Shown here piece by piece: positions 51,136 to 60,592 of a stretch of 64,000 nucleotides of DNA (its first letter is position 1; each line of letters begins with the position of its first letter). The notes beneath the pieces are model-generated. The model worked only from the letters and a program-made list of their open reading frames with translations, had not been told where the DNA came from and made no database searches. Source of the stretch: Gemmatimonadaceae bacterium (GTDB lineage Bacteria > Latescibacterota > UBA2968 > UBA8231); the NCBI GenBank assembly GCA_026706075.1, contig JAPOZM010000016.1:28090-92089 (forward strand), given 5' to 3'. The translations under genes were made by a program, and so were the position numbers.

Positions 51136-52134
51136 ATGCCACCTGGCCAACCGCAAGAGACCCCGTACACGTCCCTGGAACCACCAGCCCCCGGACCGAG
51201 GGTGGTCCACTTCCCCGGGGATCGGTCCTTCGGCGAGATCGTCGTGCGGGATTGGGGGAGCCCGGTCGAAGGCGGCTACAGCAGCGACTGGGATGACCTG
51301 GGGTTCCGGCTCGCCGCGGAAGCGCGCGGTCCGGTTTCCATCCCCGCGGGCCAGGAGGCCGGCCTCGCCCTCGCCGAGGGAGTCGAAGGCTTCGGAGAAG
51401 GACTGCGTCTGCTGCAGCCGGGAGATCTCCAGTACGTCTTCACCGGCTGGCGCAACTCGGTCACGTGGACCGACGACGACTGCCTTCACCTGTCGCGCCT
51501 GCGGGGTCTCGTCTGGGTGAGCCTCGTGGGCGCCGCGATCGGGGACGAGGGGCTGCGCTGGCTCGGCCGACTGCCGGGCCTCCGCCACCTCGACCTGCAC
51601 CGGATCCCGGGGTTGGCCGACGAGGGCATTGCCCATCTCTCGGGACTGACGAAGATCGAGAGCTTCTTCTGCACCTCGCGGCGTATCACCGACTCCAGCA
51701 TGGCGGTCTTCGGCGGCTGGGGCGAATCCCTGCTGCAGATCCGGCTGTCGAGCGAGCGGATCACCGACGCCGGCATGGCCCACATGGCCCGGTGCGCCCG
51801 CCTCGGGAACATGTTCATCCCCCGGGGCGTGACCTGGCGGGGGGTGGCCGAGCTGCACGGCAAGCCCCTGAAGACCATCGTCATGAACTGGGGGTCCGAC
51901 GGAGGCAACCGGAACATCGACGACGCGGCCCTGGAGCAGCTCGTTCCCCTGTGGGAACGGACCCCCACCCTCACCGGCCTCGACCTCGGGATGACGGCCA
52001 TCACCGACGCCGGGCTGCGGCTGCTGCAGCGTCTGAAGCAGCTCGACTGGATCTACGTCGGCGACAACGACGGGGTCACCGAGGAAGGGATCGCGGCCCT
52101 GGAGGCGGCCCTGCCGAAGGTGGGCGGAGCCTGA
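51136..52134 (+). CDS. Leucine-rich-repeat protein
   Basis: A 332-residue protein. The first 110 residues are a non-repetitive domain (VHFPGDRSFGEIVVRD; also LRLLQPGDLQYVFTGW). From about residue 120 the leucine-rich repeats run as LRGLVWVSLVGAAIGDEGLR, LRHLDLHRIPGLADEGIAHL, and later LTGLDLGMTAITDAGLRLL, with the bacterial/ribonuclease-inhibitor-type 'IxDxGL' phase. ATG 51136 has AGGAG at good spacing; upstream residues in frame are not part of it. No export signal, so it is probably an intracellular protein-interaction factor. Partners unknown; separated from the FGE-like gene by a 271-bp gap with no gene that I can support. Confidence 0.8.
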   Translation: MPPGQPQETPYTSLEPPAPGPRVVHFPGDRSFGEIVVRDWGSPVEGGYSSDWDDLGFRLAAEARGPVSIPAGQEAGLALAEGVEGFGEGLRLLQPGDLQYVFTGWRNSVTWTDDDCLHLSRLRGLVWVSLVGAAIGDEGLRWLGRLPGLRHLDLHRIPGLADEGIAHLSGLTKIESFFCTSRRITDSSMAVFGGWGESLLQIRLSSERITDAGMAHMARCARLGNMFIPRGVTWRGVAELHGKPLKTIVMNWGSDGGNRNIDDAALEQLVPLWERTPTLTGLDLGMTAITDAGLRLLQRLKQLDWIYVGDNDGVTEEGIAALEAALPKVGGA

Positions 52135-52147
52135 CGGAGCCGCTCCC

Positions 52148-53527
52148 TCAGCGGCCCTCCTTCCGCAGGATGTCGCCGGCGATGGTGTAGGTCGTGCCGT
52201 GCATGGCGATCACCACCAGGCCCAGGCCCTCGGCGAGATAGCCGCCGGGGTAGAGGCCGGGGATCTCCACCGACTCGCCGCTGTGGGGATGGACCGGCAT
52301 CTGCTTCACCTGGAAGCGGTAGGGGTCGTGCTTGTCCACCAGGCTCAGGGGGCTCTTGAAGCCCTGCAGCAGCGAGTAGTCCGCCCTCCCGCCGATCTCC
52401 TTGAGCACGTGGTCCACCTCGACGGTCTGCGCCTGCCCGTTCTGCGACAGGGTCACCCGGCCGCCGCCGGAACCCTCTTCGATGCGCTCCACCCGCGTGT
52501 CGTAGAGGGCCCGCAGCCGCGGCGACGGCTCCTCCAGGATCTCGGCGATGCGGGCGTAGTAGGGCAGGCCGCCGCGGCTCTGGTTGATCAGGGCCCAGTG
52601 GCGGCCGTGTGACTGGCGCATGACGTAGGTCACGTCGCGGCCGGCGTCGTGCAGCTCGGTGGCCGCCCAGTCCGCCGAGCGCCCGCCGCCGACGACGAGG
52701 ACGCGCTCGCCGGGGAAGTCCTCGGGCCGGTCGTAGAACTGGGTGACGAAGGGCAGCTCCTCCCCCGGCACCCCGAGGGACCGCAGCTCGCCCCGCTGGC
52801 CCACGGCGTAGACCAGGTAGCGGCAGGTGTAACGGCGCTCGGCCCGGCCTTCCTCGACCGCGTCCACCGGCTGCGGGAAGGCCGGCCGGCGCAGCTGCAC
52901 GGGATCCTTGTCCGCCCAGTCGGAGACGTCGACGGCGGTCACCAGGAATCCCTCCTCGTGGGGCTCGACGCGGGTGACCCGCTCCCAGGTGCGGATGTTG
53001 TCCTCGATCCCGAACCGGCGGGGGATGCTGCGGTAGTAGTCGACCAGGCGGCCCTTGACGATCAGCTCGTTCACGTCGAAGTCGTCCCCCGCCTCGCGGG
53101 CCCACTGCGCCAGGGGGTAGAAGGGGAACTCCATCCACTGGCCTGGCGACAGGGTGAGCAGGCGCTCGGGGACGTTGTTCCACAGGCCGCCGACCTCCTC
53201 CTGGGTGATCAGCAGGCAGTCGAGGGGCTCGTCACGGCGGAACTCCAGGGCGATCTGCTCGGGCCCGGCGAACCACTGCCGGGGGTGATGGAGGACGCGG
53301 AACAGGTCGGCCGGGTGCAGGCCGGCCCGCAGGAGGGCGCGGTAGTCGAGGCCGAGGAGGCTGCCCGGGTGATGGCGGAGGTAGTCGCCGATCTGCGGGT
53401 AGCGCTCCTGCAGGACCGGGCTGTGGCGGAAGTACGGGTGCCAGCCGCCGAGGACCACCGCCAGGGGCAGTCCCGCGGGACCGCCGCCGACGATGATGAC
53501 GGTGTGGTGCTCGGGGGTCTCGCTCAC
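52148..53527 (-). CDS. FAD-dependent oxidoreductase (flavin monooxygenase-like)
   Basis: A 459-residue flavoprotein. The FAD-binding GGGPAGLP is at residues of about 13-20 and a second dinucleotide fold, VVGGGRSADWAATEL, near 260, giving a two-Rossmann layout like class B monooxygenases and lysine/ornithine N-hydroxylases. An odd insert (LGGWHPYFRHSPVLQERYPQ) follows the first fold, as in some SidA-like proteins. It ends GTTYTIAGDILRKEG. The substrate is unknown. GTG 53527 overlaps the stop of the gamma-glutamyltransferase gene on the same strand, so the two are a transcriptional and translational pair. Confidence 0.82.
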   Translation of the reverse strand: MSETPEHHTVIIVGGGPAGLPLAVVLGGWHPYFRHSPVLQERYPQIGDYLRHHPGSLLGLDYRALLRAGLHPADLFRVLHHPRQWFAGPEQIALEFRRDEPLDCLLITQEEVGGLWNNVPERLLTLSPGQWMEFPFYPLAQWAREAGDDFDVNELIVKGRLVDYYRSIPRRFGIEDNIRTWERVTRVEPHEEGFLVTAVDVSDWADKDPVQLRRPAFPQPVDAVEEGRAERRYTCRYLVYAVGQRGELRSLGVPGEELPFVTQFYDRPEDFPGERVLVVGGGRSADWAATELHDAGRDVTYVMRQSHGRHWALINQSRGGLPYYARIAEILEEPSPRLRALYDTRVERIEEGSGGGRVTLSQNGQAQTVEVDHVLKEIGGRADYSLLQGFKSPLSLVDKHDPYRFQVKQMPVHPHSGESVEIPGLYPGGYLAEGLGLVVIAMHGTTYTIAGDILRKEGR

Positions 53528-55143
53528 AGGCCGGCGACCCGGCCGCCGGCGCCGGCCCGGAGGCCGCCGCCGGCGCGCAGGAACTCGGCCCCCGCGGCGT
53601 GGCCCCCGACGCGGGACACCCGCTGCACCCGGTGGCCCAGAGCCTCCAGCCCGGCGGCGATGCCGCCGTCCACCGTGTCCTGAAGTTCCAGGGGCTCGGC
53701 GCCGATCACGTGCAAGCGCGGCGCCAGGGCGGCCTCGGCCGAGGTCGCCCCGTGGTCGACGATGCGCCGGGCCATCAGCGTTCCCACGGCGATGATGCGG
53801 CGGCCCCCGGGCATGCCGAGGGCCACGTCCCGCTCCGGCAGGCGCAGGACCATGGTCATCACGTTGTTCAGGGGGCGCTTGCCGCCGGCCACCGAGTTCG
53901 GACGGCCCGGCCGCGGGTCCAGGCGGCACATGCCGTGGCCGAGGACGATCCCCCGGCCGGGCACGGTGAAGACGGACCCGAAGGCGTTCCCCTGGGTGAT
54001 GGTGGCGGAGACCACGTTGCCCTCGGCGTCGGCGGCGGAGACGTGGCTGGTCTCGGGCCGTCCGCCGCCCGCGGCGAAGGCCCGCTGGTCGACGTGGTCG
54101 GGAAAGCGCAGGAGGTCCTCCACCCGGCCGGCGGCGTACTCCTCGCTCAGCAGCCGCTCGACTGGGACGTCCACGAAGTCGGGGTCGCCCAGGTAGGAGA
54201 GCCGGTCCCGCCAGGCGAGCTTGAGGACCTCCGCCGCGTGGTGCCAGAAGCGCACGTCCGACGGCGGCGCCGGCTCGAAGCGGGCAAGCATGTTCAGGGC
54301 CTGCATCACGGTGAGCGGCCCGTTGGGCAGGACCGCCCCGAGGATCTCCGTCTCGCGGTAGCGGGTCCGGTAGGGCTCGGTGACGCCGGGCTCGAAGGCG
54401 GCCATGTCCTGGCGGGTGAGCACGCCCCCCGCCACGGAGACGCTGTCGGCCACGGCGCGGCCAAGCTCGCCGTCGTAGAAGTCCCGCCAGCCGGCCTCCG
54501 CCAGCCGACGCAGGGTGAGCTCCAGGCCGGAGGGATGCCAGGTGTCGTCCGGCGACGGCACGCGGCCTTCCGGCAGCAGGTGCTCGGCGCTGGCCGGGAA
54601 CCGCCGGATCACCGCCTCCAGACCGGCGATCGAGGCCTGGAGGGGCTCGCCGAAGGGGAAGCCGTCGGCCACCAGGTCGAGGGAGGGCTGCACGATCCGC
54701 GGCCACGGGAGCCGGCCCCAGCGCTCCCACAGGGCGCCGATGCCAGCCATCTGGCCCGGGACGGCCACGGCGAGGGGACCATGCACGTTGGCGTTGTCCG
54801 CGACCGAGCAGTCGTACTCGTCCTCGTTGGTCCCCTTGGGGCCGGCCCCCACGGGCCCGACGTCGTACATGCTCTCGTGGGCGGCGGCGGGGGCCCTGGC
54901 GTTGGCGTCCAGGGACCAGACCCGGCCGCTGTCCCCCTCCAGGACCACGGCGGCCATCAGGTAACCGCCGACCCCGTTCTTGTCGGGGTGGCGCACGGCG
55001 CAGGCGAGGCAGGCGGCGGCCGCCGCGTCGAAGGCGTTGCCGCCCTCGCGGAAGATCCGCTCCCCGGCGCCGGCGACCAGCTCCGACTCGGCCGCCACGA
55101 CGCCGCGGGTGCCGACCATGGAGTGGGGGGTCCTGTCGGTCAT
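53524..55143 (-). CDS. ggt: Gamma-glutamyltransferase-family protein
   Basis: A 539-residue Ntn hydrolase of the GGT family. Features are GGNAFDAAAAACLACAV near the start, VAVPGQMAGI, NGPLTVMQALNMLARF, and the processing site PETSHVSAADAEGNVVS (Thr near residue 363), where autocleavage would produce the small subunit with an N-terminal Thr. GKRPLNNVMTMVL and GMPGGRRII complete the pattern. It has no signal peptide, so it may be cytoplasmic and act on cyclic or amide substrates rather than extracellular glutathione. It lies upstream of the flavoprotein with a 4-base overlap. A stable hairpin lies immediately before its ATG. Confidence 0.83.
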   Translation of the reverse strand: MTDRTPHSMVGTRGVVAAESELVAGAGERIFREGGNAFDAAAAACLACAVRHPDKNGVGGYLMAAVVLEGDSGRVWSLDANARAPAAAHESMYDVGPVGAGPKGTNEDEYDCSVADNANVHGPLAVAVPGQMAGIGALWERWGRLPWPRIVQPSLDLVADGFPFGEPLQASIAGLEAVIRRFPASAEHLLPEGRVPSPDDTWHPSGLELTLRRLAEAGWRDFYDGELGRAVADSVSVAGGVLTRQDMAAFEPGVTEPYRTRYRETEILGAVLPNGPLTVMQALNMLARFEPAPPSDVRFWHHAAEVLKLAWRDRLSYLGDPDFVDVPVERLLSEEYAAGRVEDLLRFPDHVDQRAFAAGGGRPETSHVSAADAEGNVVSATITQGNAFGSVFTVPGRGIVLGHGMCRLDPRPGRPNSVAGGKRPLNNVMTMVLRLPERDVALGMPGGRRIIAVGTLMARRIVDHGATSAEAALAPRLHVIGAEPLELQDTVDGGIAAGLEALGHRVQRVSRVGGHAAGAEFLRAGGGLRAGAGGRVAGL

Positions 55144-55519
55144 CGAGTCCGGGGCCTCGGGCCCCGGTCACCAGGGGATCCCTGGATCTGTCGTCGTCTC
55201 TCCTGCTGCACTCTTCGTCTCCCTGTATCCGCTCGCGCCCCAATCCCGCCCTGGCTCCGGCGCCCGCCCCAAGGGAGGTCCTCCGTGATCGCGGGCCCCG
55301 GCGCGGGAAGGGGCAGAAGAACAGGATCTGCCGCGCCCGGGGCCAGTCCGGGAGCGACGAACCGTGTGCCCGGGGACTCGAGATCCCTCCCCGCCCGATG
55401 GAGACCTGCAGACTCGACGTTGCCAGCCCCCTCCCCATGTCGGACTCTTTGCCGAGGCCATGGGAAGGGCCTCGGAGAATCACGCATGAAGACTCGCCGT
55501 TCCACATAGGGCCGTCGGG
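55144..55519. other. 376-bp divergent intergenic region
   Basis: Non-coding region between the minus-strand GGT gene and the plus-strand CPBP protease. It holds the hairpin at 55149-55167. Several short frames cross it but none has a homologous-looking product. It probably carries promoters for both directions; I could not identify a convincing -35/-10 pair. A purine-rich GGGCCGTCGGGATG precedes the CPBP start. Confidence 0.5.
55149..55167 (-). promoter_or_regulatory. Perfect 8-bp hairpin abutting the GGT start
   Basis: CCGGGGCC, a three-base loop and GGCCCCGG form a perfect 8-bp stem 5 bases upstream of the GGT ATG on the minus strand. It occupies the position of a ribosome site, so translation could be controlled by its opening, or it may be a terminator for minus-strand transcription coming from further right. 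No U-run follows on either strand. Confidence 0.35.
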
Positions 55520-58500
55520 ATGACATCCCCGTCAAGCCGCCGCGACACCCTGTGGATCCTCGGCTTCCTCTCCGCGGGAGCCTTGGGCCTCGCCTGTTTC
55601 GTCGAGCTCTACGAACGCGCCCATCCGGCGGCTTCCCTCAACTTCCGGGTGGACCGCGATCAGGCCTTCGAGACCGCCGAGACCTACCTGGAACATCTCG
55701 GGTACGACCTCGGCAGCTACGAAGAAGCCCGGATCTTCTCCCGCGACGGGCTGCCCCAGGTCTTCCTGGAACGCACCCTGGGGCTGGCCGAGACCAACCG
55801 GCTGGTGCGGGACTGGGTCGCGGTCTGGTCGTGGCAGATCCGCTGGTTCAAGCCGCTGCAGAAGGAGGAGCTGCGCGTCGGCATCGATCCCGGCGGGCGG
55901 GTCACGCGATTCGCCCACGCCATCCTCGAGTCGGACGAGGGAGCCAGCCTGCCACAGGAGGAAGCGCGCGGCGTGGCCGAGAGCTTCCTCACCGAGGTGC
56001 AGGGCTTCTCCCTCGACGACTACGAGCCGATCGAGGCCTCGAGCGTCGACCGTCCGGCGCGCCGGGACCACACCTTCACCTGGAGGAAGGGGGACTTCGT
56101 CGTCGGCGAGGACGGCCACTACCGGCTCCGGGTGACGGTGCAGGGAGACAGGGTCGGGGGGTTCTCGGAGTACCTCAAGGTGCCCGAGAGCTTCGCCCGG
56201 GAGTACCGGGAGATCCGCTCCCGGGCAGGCCTGATGGCCAACATCGCCGCGACTCTGGCCATGGCCCTGGTCGCCGCCACGGCCGTCGTCCTCGTGCGCA
56301 AGTACCGGCGGCGGGAGCTGAGCTGGCGCGTCCCCGTGGTCCTGGGAGTGCTCACGGGCGCCCTCAGCTACGTCGGATCGATCAACGGCTATCCACTTTC
56401 GTACTACGGGTACGACACGACCCAGTCGTACCTCTCCTTCCTCCTCAGCTTCCTCTTCGGCGGCCTGCTCTCCGCCGCTCTCCTCGCCGTCGCGATCCTC
56501 CTGATCGGCACGGCCGGAGGCGCCGCCGGCGGCGACGTGAAGGGCTGGAGCAACCCCCTCTCCCGGTTGTCTCCGCGACGCTGGCGCTCCGCCGCCTTCG
56601 GCCGGGTCGTCCTCATCGGCTACGGACTCGCCTTCGCCCACCTCGGATACGTGACTCTCTTCTACGTCCTGGGGTACGAGTACCTGGGGGTGTGGTCTCC
56701 CGCGGCGATGACCGAGTACAGCAACACCTACAGCACCTGGCTGCCGTGGATCTATCCCCTGCTGACCGGTCTCGTGGCCACCACCCTGGAGGAGTTCCTC
56801 TTCCGCCTCGTGGCCATCTCCCTGCTCCTGCGGTGGTTCGGGAAGCGCTGGCTCGCCGTCCTCCTTCCCGGCGTGGTCTGGGCCTTCCTGCACGCCAACT
56901 ACCCCCAGGAGCCGGTCGGCATCCGCGGTCTCGAGCTGACCGTGGTGGGTGTCGCCTACGGCCTGGTCTTCCTGCGCTTCGGCATCTGGACGACCGTCAT
57001 CTCCCACTACGTGTACAACTGCTTCCTCGGCACGTTCCCGATGATGCAGTCGGAGAATCTGTACTTCCAGGTCTCCGGCATTCTGGCCGTCGCCGTCATC
57101 TCCGTTCCCGCCATTCCCGCCGTCTTCGCCCTCGCCACCGGCCGTCGAGACCCTGCGGAGCGGCTCGAAGGGCCGCCGTCGGACGGAACCCCCGCACCGC
57201 CCTCGGCACCTGCCGCAGGGCCCGAGGCCGCCCCGCCCGCGGATCTCCCGGAGAGGGCCGCTCCTCCCGTGGAGAGCAAGACGCCCCGCGACTACCTGGT
57301 CTCCCGGCGCGGCCTGGTCACCTTCGGGATCCTCGGTCTGGGTGGCTGGTGCGCCTACTTCGCCTTCGACCCCTATCGGTACGGCGAGTACGCCCGGGAG
57401 CGCCTCATCCCCCGGGAGGAGGCCGTGGAGCGGGCCGAGGAGGTCCGGCGGCAGCTCGGCATCGACCTCGAGGACCACCGCCGGACCGCCTACTTCTCGA
57501 GCGGCCTCGGATCGCGCCACTTCACCCACCTCCTGCGCAAGGCGGGTCCGGCGCGGGCGGATACCCTCGCCGCCGAGCACACCTCCTCGTGGAGCTGGTA
57601 CGTGCGCTGGTTCCGGCCCCTGGAGAAGGAAGAGCTGGTCATCGGCATCGACGGCGGCGGCGAGCTGTCCTACCTCTCCCACGCCATCCCCGAGAGCCGG
57701 GAAGGCGCCGAGCTCGGCATCGACGAAGCCGAGGTCACGGCCCGGGAGTTCGTGCTCCGGCACCTGGGCCGGGACGTGGCCGATACCACACTCTACATGC
57801 GCCTTGAAGGGCGGTCCTCGAAACGAGAGAACCGGGTCGATCACAGTTTTGTGTGGGAGCGGACCGACATCAAGGTCGGGGACGGCGAGTTCCGCGTCGC
57901 CGCCTCGGTGCAGGGCGACCGCATCGGCCGAGGTTCCGTCGGCTACAAGGCGCCGGAGGAGTTCCTGCGGAAGCTGGGGGAGCGCACGGTGAAGAGCACC
58001 GTCGTCTCCACCCTCTCCACGGTGGCGGTGATCGTCACCCTCGTCCTGTGCGTCATCCATCTCCTGCGCGCCTACCGGCAGGGAGACGTGGACTGGAACC
58101 TGCCCCTTCGGCTGGGTCTCTTCCTCGGACTGGCGGCCCTCCTCGAAGAGCTCGGCGGCTGGCCCGCGCTCTACCGCGGCTACGACACCAGCACCGCCAT
58201 GAGCACCTTCCTCGGCAAGGAAGGCCTGGGGCTGGTGACGAAGGTCGCGGTGAACGTCACCCTGGCCTGCCTGGTCTGCGCCCTCGCCGACGCGATGTAC
58301 CGCCGTCACCGTCCCGGCGAGATGCAGATCGCCGGCTGGATCGACGTGCTCCGCCTCCGGCGCGGCAGTGCGGCCCTGTGGCTGCAGGTCGTCTTCCTCT
58401 GCATCTGCTGCACCGGCATCGTCCGGGGGGACGGCGTCTTCTCCCGCTACCTGGATCTCGCCTTCCTCGGCGACTATCTCGCCGCGCGGGGAGGCTCGCC

Positions 58501-58981
58501 GCCCGGCATCAACACCTGGCTGCCCGCCCTCGACAGGCTCCTGGACAAGGGCAGCCTGTTCCTCGGAGTCCTCCTCCTCCTCGGGCTGCTCCTGGTCTGG
58601 CTGGGCACCTTGCGCCGTGTCTGGCTGGCTGTTCTCGGGGTGCTCCTCGTCCTCCTCCTGCGCAGCGTCGTATCGCCGGCCGAGGACTTCCATCACGCCG
58701 GCCTGCTCCTGGCCCGAACCCTTCCCTCGGTGCTCGTCCTGGGATACCTGGTCTGGAGATACATCCGCTTCAACCTGCTCTGCTACGTGGTGCTGGCCTG
58801 GAGCTCCCTGATCTTCTCCGGCCTCCCCTACCTCCAGTTCGACGCCGGCATCTACAAGATCAACGGCTTCCTCATGGTCCTCTTCGGGCTGGCCCCCCTC
58901 TTCCTGGCCTTCCTCGCCTGGCACCGCGAGCGAGCCTCGCCGGGAGGGCCTCTCTCCGACGCCGTCCGCGGCCATCCCTGA
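55520..58981 (+). CDS. Internally duplicated CPBP intramembrane protease
   Basis: A 1153-residue membrane protein. It has two similar halves. Each begins with an anchor helix and an extracytoplasmic domain of about 190 residues (YLEHLGYDLGSYEEARIFSR / EEVRRQLGIDLEDHRRTAYF; SWQIRWFKPLQKEELRVGID / SWYVRWFRPLEKEELVIGID), then a multi-helix part. In the first half the membrane part is a CPBP (Abi, type II CAAX-like) protease: EEFLFR near residue 424, FLHAN near 455 and HYVYN near 496. The second half has a similar helix bundle but no HxxxE motif, so it appears catalytically inert. The substrate is unknown; Rce1-like processing or regulated intramembrane cleavage is possible. Confidence 0.78.
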   Translation: MTSPSSRRDTLWILGFLSAGALGLACFVELYERAHPAASLNFRVDRDQAFETAETYLEHLGYDLGSYEEARIFSRDGLPQVFLERTLGLAETNRLVRDWVAVWSWQIRWFKPLQKEELRVGIDPGGRVTRFAHAILESDEGASLPQEEARGVAESFLTEVQGFSLDDYEPIEASSVDRPARRDHTFTWRKGDFVVGEDGHYRLRVTVQGDRVGGFSEYLKVPESFAREYREIRSRAGLMANIAATLAMALVAATAVVLVRKYRRRELSWRVPVVLGVLTGALSYVGSINGYPLSYYGYDTTQSYLSFLLSFLFGGLLSAALLAVAILLIGTAGGAAGGDVKGWSNPLSRLSPRRWRSAAFGRVVLIGYGLAFAHLGYVTLFYVLGYEYLGVWSPAAMTEYSNTYSTWLPWIYPLLTGLVATTLEEFLFRLVAISLLLRWFGKRWLAVLLPGVVWAFLHANYPQEPVGIRGLELTVVGVAYGLVFLRFGIWTTVISHYVYNCFLGTFPMMQSENLYFQVSGILAVAVISVPAIPAVFALATGRRDPAERLEGPPSDGTPAPPSAPAAGPEAAPPADLPERAAPPVESKTPRDYLVSRRGLVTFGILGLGGWCAYFAFDPYRYGEYARERLIPREEAVERAEEVRRQLGIDLEDHRRTAYFSSGLGSRHFTHLLRKAGPARADTLAAEHTSSWSWYVRWFRPLEKEELVIGIDGGGELSYLSHAIPESREGAELGIDEAEVTAREFVLRHLGRDVADTTLYMRLEGRSSKRENRVDHSFVWERTDIKVGDGEFRVAASVQGDRIGRGSVGYKAPEEFLRKLGERTVKSTVVSTLSTVAVIVTLVLCVIHLLRAYRQGDVDWNLPLRLGLFLGLAALLEELGGWPALYRGYDTSTAMSTFLGKEGLGLVTKVAVNVTLACLVCALADAMYRRHRPGEMQIAGWIDVLRLRRGSAALWLQVVFLCICCTGIVRGDGVFSRYLDLAFLGDYLAARGGSPPGINTWLPALDRLLDKGSLFLGVLLLLGLLLVWLGTLRRVWLAVLGVLLVLLLRSVVSPAEDFHHAGLLLARTLPSVLVLGYLVWRYIRFNLLCYVVLAWSSLIFSGLPYLQFDAGIYKINGFLMVLFGLAPLFLAFLAWHRERASPGGPLSDAVRGHP

Positions 58982-59082
58982 CCCCGCCGGATCGGCACCG
59001 GCCGCCGGACTCGGCCGGCTGGCTGGTGATGCTGCCGTGGAAGCGGGTGCGCAGGCAGAGCGCCCGCGCCGAGGGGTGGGGC

Positions 59083-59424
59083 TCAGCGCAACTTCGGGTT
59101 GGCGGCGTGGCGCTCGCGGTCCCGGCTCGTCCGAGCCTCCAGCCTCCGGGCGAAGGCCTCCTCCAGGTCGACGCCGGTCTGGTTGGCCAGGCAGATGAGC
59201 ACGAAGAGGACGTCGGCCATCTCCTCGGCCAAGGCCTGGCGGCCCTGCTCCTCGCCCGGCTTGAAGCTCTGCTCGCCGTAGAGGCGGGCCATGAGGCGGG
59301 CCACCTCGCCCACCTCCTCGGCGAGGATGGCGGTGTTCGTCAGCTCGCCGTAGTAGCGCACGCCGACGGTGCGGATCCACTCGTCCACCTGCCGCTGCAG
59401 GCCGGCGAGAGTGGTGTCGGACAC
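59083..59424 (-). CDS. MazG-like nucleotide pyrophosphohydrolase
   Basis: A 113-residue MazG/MazG-like NTP pyrophosphohydrolase. The metal-binding motif EEVGEVARLMARL and EEMADVLFVLICLA give the ExxE and ExxD pairs of the all-alpha NTP-PPase fold. It removes pyrophosphate from non-canonical nucleotides. GTG 59424 is 15 bases after the DUF362 stop, in the same direction, so it is the last gene of the murA-DUF362-mazG transcript. Confidence 0.82.
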   Translation of the reverse strand: MSDTTLAGLQRQVDEWIRTVGVRYYGELTNTAILAEEVGEVARLMARLYGEQSFKPGEEQGRQALAEEMADVLFVLICLANQTGVDLEEAFARRLEARTSRDRERHAANPKLR

Positions 59425-59439
59425 GGGGGGCCGTACCGG

Positions 59440-60582
59440 CTAGCCGGCGGCCAGGCTCTCGAGGACGTGGACGGGGACCGGCTCGAGGCCGTCGCGGCGG
59501 CGCTGCTGGTTGACGTCGTCGATGCGCCAGGGCACGGCGGAGCCGTCCTCGCGGAAGCGGGCGTAGTAGCCGCCCTGGCAGCGGCTGACCGGCATCAGCG
59601 GCTCGGGACGCCGCACCGCCGCCAGCTGCGCGGCGGACATGCGGTCGCCAGTGGAGATGTCGACGACCTCGATCTGCTCGGGGCGGATGCGGCCCTGGCC
59701 GCGGGCCTCGGCGAACTGCAGGTAGGGCGTCTGCACGGGATCCAGCCCCATGAGCCAGGTGGCCACGGCGTCGACGTGGACCTCGTTGACGCCGGCCACG
59801 GACCACCCGAGGGGGTAGTTCTCGCCCTCGTTGAAGGCGGTGCCGTCGCGTCCGATGAGCCCGTCCACCACGCACAGCCGCGGCATGCCGAGGGCTCGCA
59901 CCGCCGCCACGATGTCGCACAGCTTGTGGTAGAAGCGCTCCTCGAAGACGCTCAGCCCGGAGTCGCCGAGGCGGTTGAGGGCCTCCTCGCCGAGGGGCTC
60001 GTCGCAGGGCTGCACGGTGCACAGGTGCCTCTCGGGGCGGCCGAGGACCCCCATGAGGTTCTTTATGGCGAGGGTGGTGCAGCCGAGGTTGTGGCACTTG
60101 GCCAGGGGGGCGTTGACCAGGAAGGCGCAATCGGTGACCGCCGTGTAGACCGGGTAGCGCTGGAAGACGACGCCGCCGGGGACCTCGACCTCCCGGGTCG
60201 GCGTGTCGTTGAAGGGCACCAGCCGCGCCCCGGCGCCGGCGATGGAGTCTTCGTACCCCGTGAGCTTCCAGGTGTGGCCGCCGCCGGGGTTCTCCCCCGA
60301 CTGGCCGTCGCCGACCTCGATGCGCGACGGCTCGACGCCGCGGGCGGCGAAGGACTCGACGAGCCCGGCCAGGAACCCCGGATGGGTGATGATGCGCTTG
60401 TCGGCGGGATAGAGGACCGTGGCGTTGGGCTTGATGCAGATCGTGCCGCTGTCGGGCAGCTCGAGATCGAGGCCGTCCACCGCGGCCCTGGCCAGGACGC
60501 GGTAGCTCTCCCAGGGCGCGGTGTTCCCCTGCACCGGGGCTCGCGCCAGGTAGACTGCTTCGGGCTTCAGCTCCAATCCCAT
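59440..60582 (-). CDS. DUF362-family protein
   Basis: A 380-residue protein of the DUF362 family, some members of which carry ferredoxin-like clusters; here no CxxCxxC ferredoxin is present, so it is the cluster-free form. Motifs are VLYPADKRIITHP, EVGDGQSGENPGGGHTW, LVNAPLAKCHNLGCTTLAIKN and CVVDGLIGRDGTAFNEG. A DxxxGHT-like arrangement suggests metal or nucleotide binding. The biochemical function is unknown. It lies 10 bases after murA and its AGGGGG ribosome site covers the murA stop. Confidence 0.8.
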   Translation of the reverse strand: MGLELKPEAVYLARAPVQGNTAPWESYRVLARAAVDGLDLELPDSGTICIKPNATVLYPADKRIITHPGFLAGLVESFAARGVEPSRIEVGDGQSGENPGGGHTWKLTGYEDSIAGAGARLVPFNDTPTREVEVPGGVVFQRYPVYTAVTDCAFLVNAPLAKCHNLGCTTLAIKNLMGVLGRPERHLCTVQPCDEPLGEEALNRLGDSGLSVFEERFYHKLCDIVAAVRALGMPRLCVVDGLIGRDGTAFNEGENYPLGWSVAGVNEVHVDAVATWLMGLDPVQTPYLQFAEARGQGRIRPEQIEVVDISTGDRMSAAQLAAVRRPEPLMPVSRCQGGYYARFREDGSAVPWRIDDVNQQRRRDGLEPVPVHVLESLAAG

Positions 60583-60592
60583 CCGATCCCCC

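Noticed and set aside
55532..60130. Minus-strand open frame of 1532 codons
   Set aside because: Glu/Ala/Gly-rich shadow antisense to the CPBP protease gene and running into the DUF362 gene in another phase.
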